Source: Leishmania infantum JPCM5 | Lineage: Eukaryota; Euglenozoa; Kinetoplastea; Trypanosomatida; Trypanosomatidae | DNA length: 64,000 nucleotides | Assembly (NCBI RefSeq): GCF_000002875.2 | Contig: NC_009400.2 | Span: 279,621 to 343,620 of the forward strand | Direction of reading: 5' to 3' | Shown here: one piece after another, positions 1 to 13,400 of the stretch | Layout of the letters: the number at the start of each line of letters is the position of its first letter | How positions within the stretch are numbered: the first letter of the stretch is position 1 | Translations under genes and position numbers: made by a program | The notes under the pieces: generated by a model | Database searches by the model: none | The model's input: only the letters and a program-made list of their open reading frames with translations | What the model was told of the DNA's origin: nothing

Positions 1-1458
1 GTGAGAGAGGGGTCGGGAGACAGTGAAAGGGACAGAGTGCTGGGAGGAGTGCCCCACATTCCTGTCCACATCCCTCCCAATATCAGCCTCCTTCACGATG
101 ATGAGCCGACGCTCTGTAGCGTGGGTGCCGCACTCGGTAGGCTTGCGTCAGCTCGTAACGCCTCCTGAAGGCGATCTGGCGTGCTGCCGGAAGGGCGGTG
201 CCGACGCATCGGCTCCTGCTTGCGTGGTTCGAAGAGCGCTGGTGGAGTCCCGGCGGCGTCGCAGGCCGCCGCTGTTAACGGGACCGAAGGCATTTGGCAA
301 TGTCTCTGACAAAAGCTCACGCAGAAGGAGAGAGGGGGCCGCGCGATGGTGGCAAGCGACGTGCGGCTTCACGGAAAGAGGGAGAAAGGGAGAGAGGAAG
401 GGGAGCAACAGAAGCAAGAGAGAGAGACAACGGCGGCGATGTCGATGATGGTGCTGCTGTGGTGAACTGCGTATTAGTGTGTGTCTGTTGAGTGTATGTT
501 CGTTCCGCCACACAAGTGGTGCCACTGTTGAGTCCTTCTCCTTTCGCTGCGCGCGTGATGTATATCCGTGTATACGCGTCAAGCGGTGACTGTGTATCTG
601 TAACGTGTATAAGGCTGTGTGCAGGTGTGTGCTCGTCCCATGAAGCGTACGGGTGGGTGCGCGCGTTCAGAAGCAGGTCGGAGAGAGCCACTGCGAAGAG
701 AGGGCGAAGAGAAGCGGAAGAAGATAGTGAGGGAAGTGGAGCCAGGTGAGAGGCGGTGACGCACACACACGCACTCGTGCGCGTACAACCATACTCGCAT
801 GCGGGAATGTGGGCAGGAGCGGAAAAGGTGCAACAGAGAGGGACGTATATGTAAAGGGCGCTCTTCGCATACCAGGCGCACCGCTCATCCATTTCCCCGC
901 CGCTTCTCTCCCTCCCCTGTCGGTCCCCACCATGACAGCAGTGGGAGGGAGAGAAGAAGACGGTGCCAGCGCAAGGACGCTGTGGCGGTCACCCGAGCCG
1001 ACATCACAGCAGAACTACAAGACAGGCGTGTGCGCGCGCGAGAGATGGGGAGGGGAGGGGGACAACGTGGCCGCTCTTGACGGCCACCGCTCCACGTCGT
1101 CCCTCCTCTTCACACGCAATCAAGTTTGATTTTCGTCGGCCGGAGTAATGATGTTGTTGCTGTTGCGTGTGTGTGCGCGCACACAGATAGCGGGATAGGC
1201 AGCGATACAGTACGTCGGGGGCGAGGCAAACGCCCTTCAGCCCACGGCGCACACAGACACTCACGCGCTCGCGCCCATCCTCAGATGGCACCCCCACCAC
1301 CAGCCCAGCAACAGATAAAGAAAAAGCAATGCCGAGAGGAGGAAGAGGAGGAGAGCACCAAAGCAAAACACGTCTGGGGTGCCACCGACATGCGGCTGCA
1401 GCCTTTCCCGGTAGTTAGGTAGACGCCCTCACCTGACCTTCCTTGCTTGCCTGCCCCC
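1..1458. other. Intergenic / 3' UTR downstream of VPS13
   Basis: No convincing gene is visible. On the minus strand this is the 3' UTR of the VPS13-like gene followed by spacer leading to a gene outside the window. It contains AG-poor pyrimidine-rich minus-strand patches (about 378-452 and 682-766) and short CA/GT repeats. The overlapping short ORFs are low-complexity and occur in all frames, so I do not treat them as genes. Confidence 0.6.
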
Positions 1459-4400
1459 TTACTTGTGTGGCGGCGGCGAAGCGACCTGCTTCAGCAGACG
1501 CCTCTGCCACATGCGACGCCGCAGATTGCGCTCCCCCTTGCTCACAATCGTCCAGCCGTCGCGGTCGCCACCGATGACGGTCCATTCGGTCGTCCAGGCC
1601 CACCCCGCCGGCGCGCGTATCTCATGCCGGCTCGGCACCTCGTGGCCGTGCACATCCTGCCACGCGGGGCAGTCGGACGGTAGGTACCGCTTTCCCCACC
1701 CCAGTAACGATACCTTCTTCTCGTACTCGTACACCTCGACAACCGTGCTCGGCGGTGGCGCGCTCGCGTTACTTGCCGTGCGCGGCAACGGGGTCGACGA
1801 CGCGCCAGGAACCGGAGCCACGGTGCTGACCGTGTCTACCGGCAGCATCTTTCCACTGGCGCTGCGGACGTAGAGGTTGGGGGCCGGCACCATGGAGCCC
1901 GCCGACTCCTCAGCCGATGCTGCGGCGGCAGACTCGGCCCTCTTGTCCCGCTTGCTCCGGCTGTGAGAGCGGCGCTTGTCGCCGTCCCCTGTGCACTGGT
2001 GGCTGCTGTTTGGCATCCTCGGCGACGCAAGCGCCTCGAGCTCCGAGTTGCTGCGCGAATGCCTCGACATCTTAATTTGCTTGTCGCGTGACGCGCTCGT
2101 GCTGCGGCCAGCCACGGCCGTCGCATTCCGCGAGGCGCTACCGCCAGCGCCAATGGCAGGTGACTCGCTCACGCCGGTGATCGACTGGCCCGCGTCGGGC
2201 ATCTCCTCGTCGGACTTGTCGTCGTCGTCTTCGAGCATGCCAGAGTGGCTGCGCAGGATCGAGCCTTTCACGCCAACGTTTCGACCCACAGCCGTCCAGC
2301 TGCGCAAGAGTTCGTGAATCGTCTGCGCCTTCTCCATGTACTCCTCTTCAGCAAAGAACTCGGAGTTGGCGCGCTGCGACTTCGAGGACGACCTCTCCCA
2401 AGGCCAAGTGACGCCAACCTTACTGCCGCTGCTGCTCCGTATGTGGCTGGAGGATCGCGGGCCGAGCGCCCGACTCTTGCGCGCCTGTAACTGCTCCACC
2501 GTCGTCGCCTGCAGCATACCAGGCGACGTAAACCCGATCGTGCTCTCCTGCGGCATCGTGATGGTCCTGGCGAAGGCGGACGATGGCGTGCGGCGGTGCT
2601 GCGTCTCCATACCAGGGCACACGCGTAGGTAGAAAGCAACGCGCGAGTACGGCAGCGGCCGGATCAGCGCCGTCCATCGCATGCGCCGCACCCGCACCTC
2701 GTCTGTCAGCCGGTCCGTGTAGATGCCGTAGTACTTGGTGCTGTACGTCCAGCCCATGAAGTTGGTGTTGTAGCGGTCCAGCGTCCACCGGTCCTCCGGG
2801 ATGGGTGTCTTGTTCTTGCCGTACGTGGCCTTCTCGCGCTGCGACGGGTACCACTCTGGGCCGTCGACGCTGGAGATGAGATGATCGCCTGACCAGGTGC
2901 CAGTGCTGCCCTGGATGCGCTGATACTGGTAGACCGACGCCAGAGACCGCCAGGGGGCGACGCCGCCGTTGGCGTGGAAGTCACGGATCGGCCGCAACCG
3001 CCGCGTCTTCGGAATGTAGGTGTCCGTGACGAGCTTCGCCAAGGTGCCCGTTGCCCGCGACATATCCGAGAGCAACCCCGACATAGGGTTTGCCAGCACG
3101 CCAACCAAGCCTTGCGCCGTGCCCTTGAGGAGCCCGGCAGCACCCGACTCCGCCGCGCCCTCCATCGGACGCTGAACCACCCCCTTGATGCCGCTTGCGA
3201 ATCCCGTGAAGACGTTCTGCTTGCGCCGCTCTCGCTCTGAGACACCGCCGCCCATGCTGAGCAGCCGCGACCACGAGGCCGTGATGTTCGAGACGGCGCC
3301 GAGGCCACCACCGGCAAACTCCTGCGCGAAGCCGGCAGAGCCGCGCGCCAGCCCTGTCGCGAAGGCCGACGGCGACGTCGAGAGGCCCTCGATCGGTTCA
3401 CGGAAGAGGCGAACAGCGCCGTTGCCGAACCCGGAGGCGAGCTTGAGCGGCGCACCAATCATCGGCAGCGACGACGCGTACTGCAGCACGAGTCCCTTCA
3501 GCTGGGCAAGCAGCCTGTCCGTGTAGGTCTTGCCCACCCACTGAGCGAAAATGCCGAGTCGGCTGGTCTGCTTCGCCGTGACAATGCCCGGCGCCGCCAC
3601 CGTGACATCCTCGCACGACTGCAGCATCATGGACAGCAGCGCCGCATCCTTCGAGTTGATGTTCTCACGAAAGAAGTCGTGCTCGTCCACGTCGCGGGTC
3701 AGCCAGACACGGACAACGATAGGGTTCACAATGAAGCGCTCCAGCGTGAGCCGCGAGGCCCAGATGTCGATCTGCACGGGAGCCTTCCGAAACAGCGTTG
3801 CCGGTGTCGGGCAACGCTCGTAGGCGGCGGCGGCGGCCTCCTGCAAGGCAACCGTGGTCACGTTGCCGGCTACTATACTCTGGTTTGACTGCATCGAGTG
3901 CGGCGCATCTTCGCCGCTGCGCACCGCCCGCACAAAGCCCGCGATCGCCACAAGAAGCGTGTCGGAAACGCGCAGCGCCAGCGGTACCACGTCGAGCCGC
4001 ACCTCCTCTAGGCAGATGAGGCCCTTGGCGGGCACCAGGATGCGCTCCAGGTAGCCGGAGGCGGCCGCCGTGGACTTGGACGTGCGCAGCGACAGGAGGC
4101 ACGAGTCGTACCGCGGTGACACCTCCGTCTGGTTGTCCACCTGAAAGTTCTCGATGCTGAACTTCGTCATCTCGCGGTCCTTCTGACGGTCCCAGCTGAA
4201 GCGCACGTCCGTGACAGCGCAGAACAAGACATCCATGCTCGGCATCACCACCGACAGCGTCATGACGGCCATGTTGAGCAGTACGTTGATCGGAATGGGC
4301 GGCGCCGCGACGCCTACGTAGGCGATGGGCAGGGCCGCCTTTGCCGGCGTGATCTCGATGATCTGCTGGCCGTTGCCGCCAAAGCCGAGTGTGTAGAGCA

Positions 4401-7400
4401 CGCCCTCAGCCGACGCGGAGGCAGTGTTCATCTCTTGCGGCGTCATAGATCGACCAACGTCGAAGGACACCTCGTGTAGCTGGCGACGGCCGTCGGAGCT
4501 GAGGAGCTCCAGCTGGATCAGCGTCGTGACAGTGTTGTCGAGGAACAGCTCCGTGCCGTGGCCAGGGATAGCGTGCGCCATGAGCCGGCCCTTGCTCTTC
4601 GCCGCGGTGTCCCGCACGTTGATAGTGTAGCCGGTACGGTTGAGCAGCAGGTACGGCGCGTGCACCGGCGGCTCTAACACGACGTAGGTGTAGGAGCCCC
4701 GCGCCGTAATCGACACCTCGAGGAAGCGGTCGCGCTGCTGCAGGGGGCCACGGCTGTCACCGATGCCACTGGCGCCACGGACATCCAGACCGGCTGCGCG
4801 GTCGCTGGTGTCTGCAAGAGGCTTGTACGCTATGATGAGCTCGTTGTGAATGCTCTCAATCCCTATCGGGGTGCCGTAGAGCGGGGCAAGCGGGCTCTGC
4901 AAGATGTGAAGATTGTAGCCGATCTCCGGCCCGCACAAGGGGGTCTCGAGAAGTGGAGTGGCGCTATGCGGAGGCAGCGCCATCACCTGCGTTGGGGCGT
5001 CAGAGAGGAAAACGATTCTGTCCTCCGTCACCATTTCCTGCAAAGCATGCTTCATGGCGTCCATGTCTTGCTGCGGCATCGGCGCCCCCGTCGGCGGCGG
5101 CACATCGCCGTCCCCTGCCTTAGAGTGCTTCTGCTGGGCCGCCACCATGACCTCCGTGACCGCCGCCGCCTCTCTCGCCGTGATGCCACTGTACGTGGAC
5201 GGGGCGGCGTATAAGTGCAGGTGGCTGCGGTTCACAAGGACCCACCGCGGTGTGATGGTGACCAGCACCGACCCATTCGGGTCCACCTGGGAAGAGTAGG
5301 CAAGATGAATCACCGTCGGGCCGGGTGTATGCGCAGACGGCGCCGTGCCCTTCTTCTTGCTGCTACTGCTGGCGGCCGGGGGCAACTTTTGTTTGTCGCC
5401 CGCCTTGGCGCTGCAGTGCTGCATGATGACCACACCGCGCTGCTGTGCGTGCAGGGGGACGCAGGCGCCGCGGTACTCCTTATGGTAGAGGTTCACAAAA
5501 AAGTCCTCGCTCTTGCGGATGTCCATCGGGCAGGCAGCGATGCTCGCGTTCATCTCGGCGTTCAGGACGCTGTAGTTGGGCTCGGCTTCGTACAGCCGGT
5601 TCTCCCCGCTCCGCGTGCACTCCCGCAGCGTCAGCGGGATCGGCGAGTGGTTCAGTAGAACATACGGCGTGGAGAACATGATGGAGCAGTTATTGGTGAC
5701 AAGAGATGCGCGAATAACGAGCTGACGACGGTACTGCGAGCGCAGAATGACGAACGGCTTGTCCGGCGACACGGCGACGGGCGTCAGCGTGGAGAAGACC
5801 TCCTCTTCTTCCGCCTCTTCCTGCTGCCCCTTGTGCAATGATGATGCAGAGAGAGCAGCCGCGTCGGCGACCGCGGTTCGACGGCCACGCTGCCGCACCT
5901 CTAGCATGAACGCAACCTGGTTCAAGGTGTAGCCGTTCAGCCCCAGGTCGGCGCTCTGGCGCACCTCCAGCACGGTACTCGCGAGTGGCTGCACCGGCCG
6001 CGACGTCATCTTTCCCTTTGCCAGCAACCCGCCAGCGTCTGGGATGACATTCACGATGAGCCGGTACGGTAACTTGTTGCGCAGGCGGAAGCGCGACTCG
6101 ATGGTGATAACAAAGGTCGGCACCCCGCCACGCATCTCCTCTTGCCGCACGTAGACGACAAGTGTCATGGACTTGGTAGCGGCTGTCTTGGCCTTGCAGC
6201 ACACAATGAGAGGCGCGCCGCAGAGCACCTCTTGCACCGTGGGCATTGTTGACGGGCCGCGCGAGACGCGGCCGCTCAGCGCCTCTGCTACGGGCTTGCC
6301 AGCTTCGTACTCGACCCGGTCCGGTGTGTTCACGGGCTGCACCAAGATAGAGGTGTTGAGGTCGACCGTTGGTGCCACGTAGAAGCGCTCCCCCGGCCGC
6401 ACAGGTGGGTTGTTGGACGTAGACGCCAACGAACAGCTCAGTCGGTTCTCGAAACAGATGATCGTGCGCGAGACGTGCAGTGGATAGACAACCATCGTAA
6501 CCGTGCGACGCAGGTGGCGCGCACCCTCTTCCTGGCTCAGCACCACTCTCGTCTCTAGTACCATGTCCTTGGTTTGCACGTACAGGGGCGGGTTGGAGAG
6601 GCTGGTGGCGTAACCCTCGTACTGCGGCTCGTCTGGCTTTGCCTCGCGGCGGATCGTCACGGATGGCTCACTGGCCGCGAAGCGCAGCGTGCCGCCGCGG
6701 GGCGTGACGCGACGGTCGCCAACTGAGAGTATAACGTTGCAGTTGTTCGTCACGTACACATGCGCATACACGCGCTTCGGCTGCCGAGCCGCAGCGGCGC
6801 CGATCAGCCGCCGGTTCGCCGCTGAGAGGGCGTCAAAGATGGACATGTTCACCATGCCCGCCGTCGCGCCGCTGAATTCCGCTGACAAGTCCGCAGCGGC
6901 ACTTAGTGGGCAGAACGGACTCAGCTCCGCTGCCGTGTTCGCGTCCTGAAAGCCGCCCTCTCGCCCTTCCTGCTGCTGCAGCCACGCCGCCTCGTCGAGG
7001 AAGGAGGCGTCAACGTACATGGGCATGCCCTGGCTCGGCGCCGTCTGCTGCGTGCGTAGCTGCTTCTGCCCACGAAACCGCTTGCGCAGCTGTTTCTGCA
7101 GCGCCGTGGCGGCGCCGTAATCGGCCGCCATCCCGCTCAGCAGGCGGATGTTCTGCGGTGACACCACGTAGTCGAACCGATCCGTGCGCACCGTGTAGTC
7201 GTGCGCCTTGACGCTTCCAGAGATGTTGGCGTCGAAGTGCTCAACCAAAGGCTCCCAGACCGCCGCGGTGTTGCTGAAACCGTACAGCGATGCGCGCAGC
7301 GTGAGTTGCAGGTCCATGGAGGGGTCGACGGAGAGCAGCACGTTCCGCATAAAAACATGGGCCATGTCGCTCTTGGACCCGAAGACAATGCCGTCGATCA

Positions 7401-10400
7401 GCGGCACCTCAACCCAGAAGTTCATCGCCGGGACGTGATCGTGGCCGGTGCAGCACTTGTAGCACAAGATGCCGGGCCTGTTCGCTGCCGGCGCCAGGTA
7501 GGCATCGCGTTGGCCACAGTGCTGGCACTCGCCAGCCTCCAGCACCGGCACCAGCGGGTCAAGCGACTCGGTCTCGTACTCGATGCGCGGCGTCACACGC
7601 GAGACGGTCGTCTCCTCAATGAAGGCGGCGCCGAAATCTTTGCCAAGCTCCACAAGCGACCGCAACAGCGTCGCACGAGTGCAGAACTCGATCGAATCCA
7701 GCACTACCGACACGCTCACATTCTCCACCCCGCTCACGTTCATCACCATGTCCGTCGGCAACAAAATGTGCTCTTCCTCCTCGCCCGAGCGGACGTTGAG
7801 CAGCTGCACCGACACGGTCCGCCGCGCCGGCTGCTCGTTTTCGTTGTCCTGTGCAAATTTTATGCGGCACTGCATGCACAGTGCTACGGAAAGATCCACC
7901 ACCTCCTCCGAGAGCATCTGCACCTCCATCGTGTCGCAGTAGAAGGTGGCCAGCAGTCGAACGGTGCGGTCGTGCAGCTCGATGGCAGTGCTATGCGGCA
8001 CGCGTGGCGCCGCTGACTTTACCAGGGTGTCCATCGACGAGATCTCTGTCAGTGCCGCGGTGCTGGAGGCGCGCGCGCTTACAGGTGACTGCGGACTGCC
8101 TGGGCTACCGCGCCGCGCCACGCCACCGCCAGGCGATCCCATTGGTCGAGACAGGAAAGGGCGGTAGAAAGCCGTGTTCGACAGGTTCAAGAACTCCTTC
8201 TTAAAGCGCACACTGTCGGTTGTGAAGAGCGCCGTCGACGGCGCAAAACTCACGTACGAGCCGATCGTGTACATGCCCGGGATATGAACGGTGCCGTTGG
8301 TGATGGTCAGCTCGCAACCTTCGCACAAGACAATCTGGCCAGACGGGGCATCAGTGAACACAAGCTTGTGATTATTGAGGTCCAGCACGTAGCAGCACCG
8401 CGTGCGGCTCGCTGTCAACAGCACATGCTTGTTATCCAGCACCACATCCTCCTGCAGCGTGGTTGTCTCATCCATGAGACTGAGGATCGGAATCGGATCG
8501 ATGGGCACGCGCAGCACCTTGTAGCAGAAGGGTAGGTAGAGCACCTCGCGTGTGTCGAAGAGAATCGTCGGCGAGATGGCCACGTTGAAGATAGCAGCGG
8601 AGACGCTAATGGTGTTCTCGACCATGCTGGAGCCAGCGTCCACATCGATGACGGGCTGCGGCTGCACAGAGAGCATGTGCAGCTTCGTCACAGTGAGGAC
8701 GTCAACCAGCTCTTGAATGCGCGAGGTGCGAGGAGCGCCGGCCTGCGGCCCTTTGCCGAGCTGCGACGACGGCGGCACCCCTGCGTCCACCGGCTGCGGC
8801 GCCTCCACCTCGGCGCCGACGTGCTGCACATAGATGGAGTCGACCTGGACATCCGTCATCTTGCCGGTGGTGGTCACGTCGGTGCTGAGCACTCGCGCCT
8901 CCTCGACGCGCAGGCGGAACAGATCGGCCACCTCGGCTTGCAGGAAACCGATGTGGGCGATGAGGGTGAAGGACGTAATCGGGGACCCCTCCGTAGGCGT
9001 GTAGAAATGCGGCACGGACTGCGCTGCCGGAGACGGCGGCCTGGCTACCGCCGACGAGGAAGCCCCAGCCGTCGTGCTGCCTCTTTGCGAGCCTGACCTG
9101 GCCCCTGACGCAGCCGTCGTCTGAGACCCCGCACCGCCAGAAGTTGTGCAGCTCAAGTTCGGTGGCGGCTGCGGTATGTGTAATCCCGGCGCAGAGCCGC
9201 CGCCGCGGTTCTGCCCACCAGTCTTCTCTTCTGACGGCGAGGACGCCACCGCGTTGCGCGCGCTGGAACGTCCATCGACTGGGGCGCTCGTCGTCGTCGT
9301 CGCAGGGGTACGATCGATCTCGGTCCCGTTTAGCAACGCTCCAAGAACGATCATAGCAAAGTCCGTCTGCTCGTGGGTGAGCATCATGGAGAGCATCGGC
9401 ACATCCACCTTCAGCATCGATTGCAGCTGTACAGCCGCTCCGTCGCTTCCGTCCCCTGCGTCCCCTTTCGCCGTCTGCCCCTCCTTCACTTTGGCGGCAC
9501 CGGTCGACGTGGCCACTGCCACCGCCGCAGCTGTGGAAGAGTCCATCAGAGCCGGCAGCGCGCGCTGAAACTGCACAAATATGTTGCAGTCTTTCTGAAA
9601 GCAGCTGGCACCCCGCAGCAGCATCCCCATCGTGCGCACCTGCACAGCAAACACCTCACGTGGCATCGCCGCCAGCTTCGCCTCTGGCTCCGTGAGTTGT
9701 GGCGGCGTCGCAGAGGGGGCGGCGCTCGCTGTCGCGTCCGCTTTCTTCCCGGCGGTGGTGTCACTAGGAAGCACCAGCTGACTCCTCACAGTCAGGCTGC
9801 CGGGCGAGAGCAGCACACCCATGGTGGCAGTGGGCTTGTCGACCATAAACGCCTGCGGACGGCGCACTATCACATCGATCTCCATCAGCTGCTCTGCCTC
9901 GCTTCTGCGCCGCATCGACTCCGCGGCGCGGTCCGAGACGTAGGTGTAGGCCTTATCACGATTACCGTCGGAGATGTGTGCCTGCGCCTCGCGCACGACG
10001 CCCACAACGGTGCGCACCACATCAGGCACCAGAACGAAGAAGAGACTGCCCACGCGGCACTTCATGTGGCGCGTGTACGTCGGCGCTGTCGACTCAGCGG
10101 CGTTGGCACCTGCTGACTTTGCTGTGAGCTTGGTGGCGGGCGGCGCACTCGTCTTCACCTCGTAAGTCACCAGCGCATCTACCGGTGCCACCAGACTGCG
10201 CATCACCGCACCGGCGCTGCCTGCCGGATTCGCGCCTGGGCCCGGCGCGTCGCCAGCCTCGGTGTCCTCATACGGGTATATAACGGTGCGGTAGTTCGTG
10301 TTCACGCTGGTGCTGTCCACCATGAAGAGACTGCCCAGCGTCACGGTGAGTTTACTGGCGCCGTTAGGGTACGATTTCGACCCGCACGCAATGCGCGCGA

Positions 10401-13400
10401 TGTGCAGCACGGCCACCTCGCGGTCGCCCTGGCAGAAACGGACACGGCACTCGACCAGTGCCGCCTTGAAGGTGAACGGCATAGCCGAGGTATGCGTCAC
10501 GACTGCGGCGGCGGAGGCTGCGACGGTGCTGCCTGTCGCCCTCTTGCCGCCTTTGCCGCTCCTTGGTGCAGTCGCGTCGGCAGAGATCGGCTGGGCAGCG
10601 GAAGAGGCAGCGGTGTCCGGTTCGTCAGGGCCGGGGATGTGCACCGAGAGGAGCGTGTTCACGAGCGTGCCGATGCTTTGTGGAATAAACGTCACAAGCA
10701 CCGCACCGAGCTGGACGTCGGACGTTCGGTCGACAGGATGGAAGGCCACACACAGCGCTGCCTCGGCCGGGGTGGCGGCAGCGTCGCCCTTGGCGTTGGC
10801 AGCTGCGTCGGTGCTCACCTTGCCACCGCTGCCGCTCCCCGCAGGGGCCGCTGTTGATGCCGCCGCGTGCGCGGTTCGATTGCCTGCGCCGGAGCCTGCT
10901 GAAGAACCCACCGTTTCGCTCTGCAGCATGCAGCGGCCCGTCGACTGGTCGATCATGCTGAGCGACGGAACAGTAAGCGCAACGCTGCCGTTCGGCAAGA
11001 CGGTGGTGTCCAGCGCCGCGAGCGTGAGCGTGTGCGTGTTGACACCAGCGGGGTCGTGAACAGCGACCAGCAAGCCGTCGATATGCACCTTAACAGTCCG
11101 CGAGGGGGTTGGTGGCGACGAGGCTACGTTGGCACGTTTCTTGCCCTCCGCCTGAGGCGCACGCGGTGTGCGTGTGGCCGACCGATGCTGTGCCGAAGCC
11201 GGCATCGGTGCGGCAGCGGGTGTGGCAGGGTTGCCGCTCTGCTGCGCCACCGCCTTCTCGTATGCGCCGTAGTAGTTCACGTCGCGCGGCATGAGCACAT
11301 TACGCTGCGCGAGGAGCACGAGTCGCTCTACCTCCGCGGGGTGGAAGAGCGCCGTTGTCCGCTTCATCTGCAGGTCGATCATCTCCACCCCGCGGTTCGC
11401 CTCGTACGCGAAGTGCAGCGCTGACCGCTTCAGCAACGAGGGGATGCTGTACTCCTGCACCTTCACCACCACCGACAGCGACGCAGCGCTGGAGTTCATT
11501 CGCACCGCGGCCCGCATGACGCCGAGCCGCATCTCCAGATTTCCAGACCGCCGTCGCAGCTGCATCGCGTCGCCAGCGAGGATGATGCGTGGCTGCTGCC
11601 ACAGGACGTTCAGCACAAGGAGAGAGGAGTCAGCCATTTGCTGGGCGGCCGCCGCCATGCGGGCCCGCTGCTCCCGCATCACGCCAAGGCTCGCGATCTT
11701 CGCCACCGGCTCCGCCGGAGAGGCAAAGTAGTCGGCCAGCCCCTGTATGATGGGCATCGACGCCAGCGCGTGCAGCTCGCCGATTCCGAGCTGAATCTTG
11801 TTGATGTTCGCCACCGGGTCCGACTTGAACGTGAATTGAAGCACCTCGGCCTGGCCGGGCTCGGCGGTGGCCGAGGCCCAAGCGCCGGGCGCGCTGCTTG
11901 CACTCTCGGCCGCAGCGCCACCGCCGCTCGCGATCAGCGGCGAGGACGGCAGGTCCGCCTCCTCCCATTCGTCCCCCCAGTCACTTTGAGTCGCCGGGGC
12001 CGGCGCAAGGGCGTTGCCGGCGGCGACACGGGTAGAGGACGGCCGTCCGCAGGAGGAACGCTTGCAGAGAATCTTCTCGCCTGAGCGGGCGTCCACCACG
12101 CTGAGCTCGCGCACCTTCACAGCGACCTGCTTCACGGTTGGCAGCTGCACCACATCCGCGAGGAGGGCGCCGATGTGCGCCTCGATGAGCGTCTCGCGTC
12201 GCGAGTTCAGGAACGGGATAACGACGCTAGGGGTGGTGACGATGACGCGCATGCCGCTGCGGCTGCCCGTGGCGGCAGTCCCGCTCTTCGGTGCTGCGCC
12301 ACCACCTCCACTTTTGCCTCCCGCATAGTCAGCCGGTGGGAATGCGCAGGTGGCAGCCGTCATTCCTTTTTGAGTCGCCGTCCACGCCGAAAGTACCGCC
12401 TCGTTGCACACGAGATCGGAAAGCGCCAACCACTGGTCCGAGACGGCGAAGCGGCGCAGAGTGAAGTCGGCCGAGAGCACCGACATAGTGAAAAGCTGCG
12501 TGCTGGCCGGGGAGTCGCCCTCACCGCTGCTCGCCTCCACCGGCCTGCGCCTGCTCAGGCCACGAGCAGCGGCACCCGTGGAGGAGGCCGGCAATGCGCC
12601 AACGCTGCTGCTGCTGCTGTTGTGCCCGCCGCTGTCCTTCGCATCGCTGCAGCCCACGGTGCCCATCATCGACTCCACCCCTGCGTCGGCGCTGCGCAGG
12701 GCAGTGCGTCGGACGCCGAAGTCGCGCATAAGAATGCCGTGTGTGGTGAGCGAGTCAGCGAAGTGCAGCGAGCCCGCCTCACACCACACTAGCGCCGCGC
12801 GGTTGTTGTCACGCACGTCGTCCAGCTCGAGACTCTTCCACCGCACGCCCACGCAGTTGGACGGCAGTGCGACCGACATCGAAACGCCTATGCTTTGCAG
12901 CTGGAAGCGAGACGACGACGCGTCGATAGGGTTGCTCGCCGCCTCTCCCCATGCGTCGGAAAGCAGCATCGATATCCTGCCGAGATGCATCGACATACAA
13001 AGATCGCCACTGCGGTTGCCCTCAGCGCCGCTGTCGCGGTGAATCGCCCTCGCTGCTACCCCCGCAGACGACGCCCCACCACGCAAGACGCTCGTGCTGT
13101 CTCCCTGCGCCGCGACAGGCTCGCCGCTCTTGCCCAGCACCATCTGGCGCGCCTCGGCAGCCTCCAACGCATAGGCGGCGATATCGACCGGGTCTGCGCG
13201 GGTCAGGTTCTGGCGCAGCAGAGTGACCAGTTGCACCAAGTCCGTCTCTCGCAGCTCCAGCGACACGTCCTCGCTGCGGATGTCGATGCGGGGCGGGTCC
13301 TCCGACTGAAGGTCGAGCGCGGTGTGCACAGCCATCTCGAGGTGCGTCTCTGCGGGCAAAAGAGGGGAGCGCTTGCTGACCGGCGGCGGCGCATTCAGAG

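Noticed and set aside
222..236. GGTTCGAA resembling a tRNA B box
   Set aside because: Downstream bases do not complete a T-arm and no A box or acceptor stem was found.
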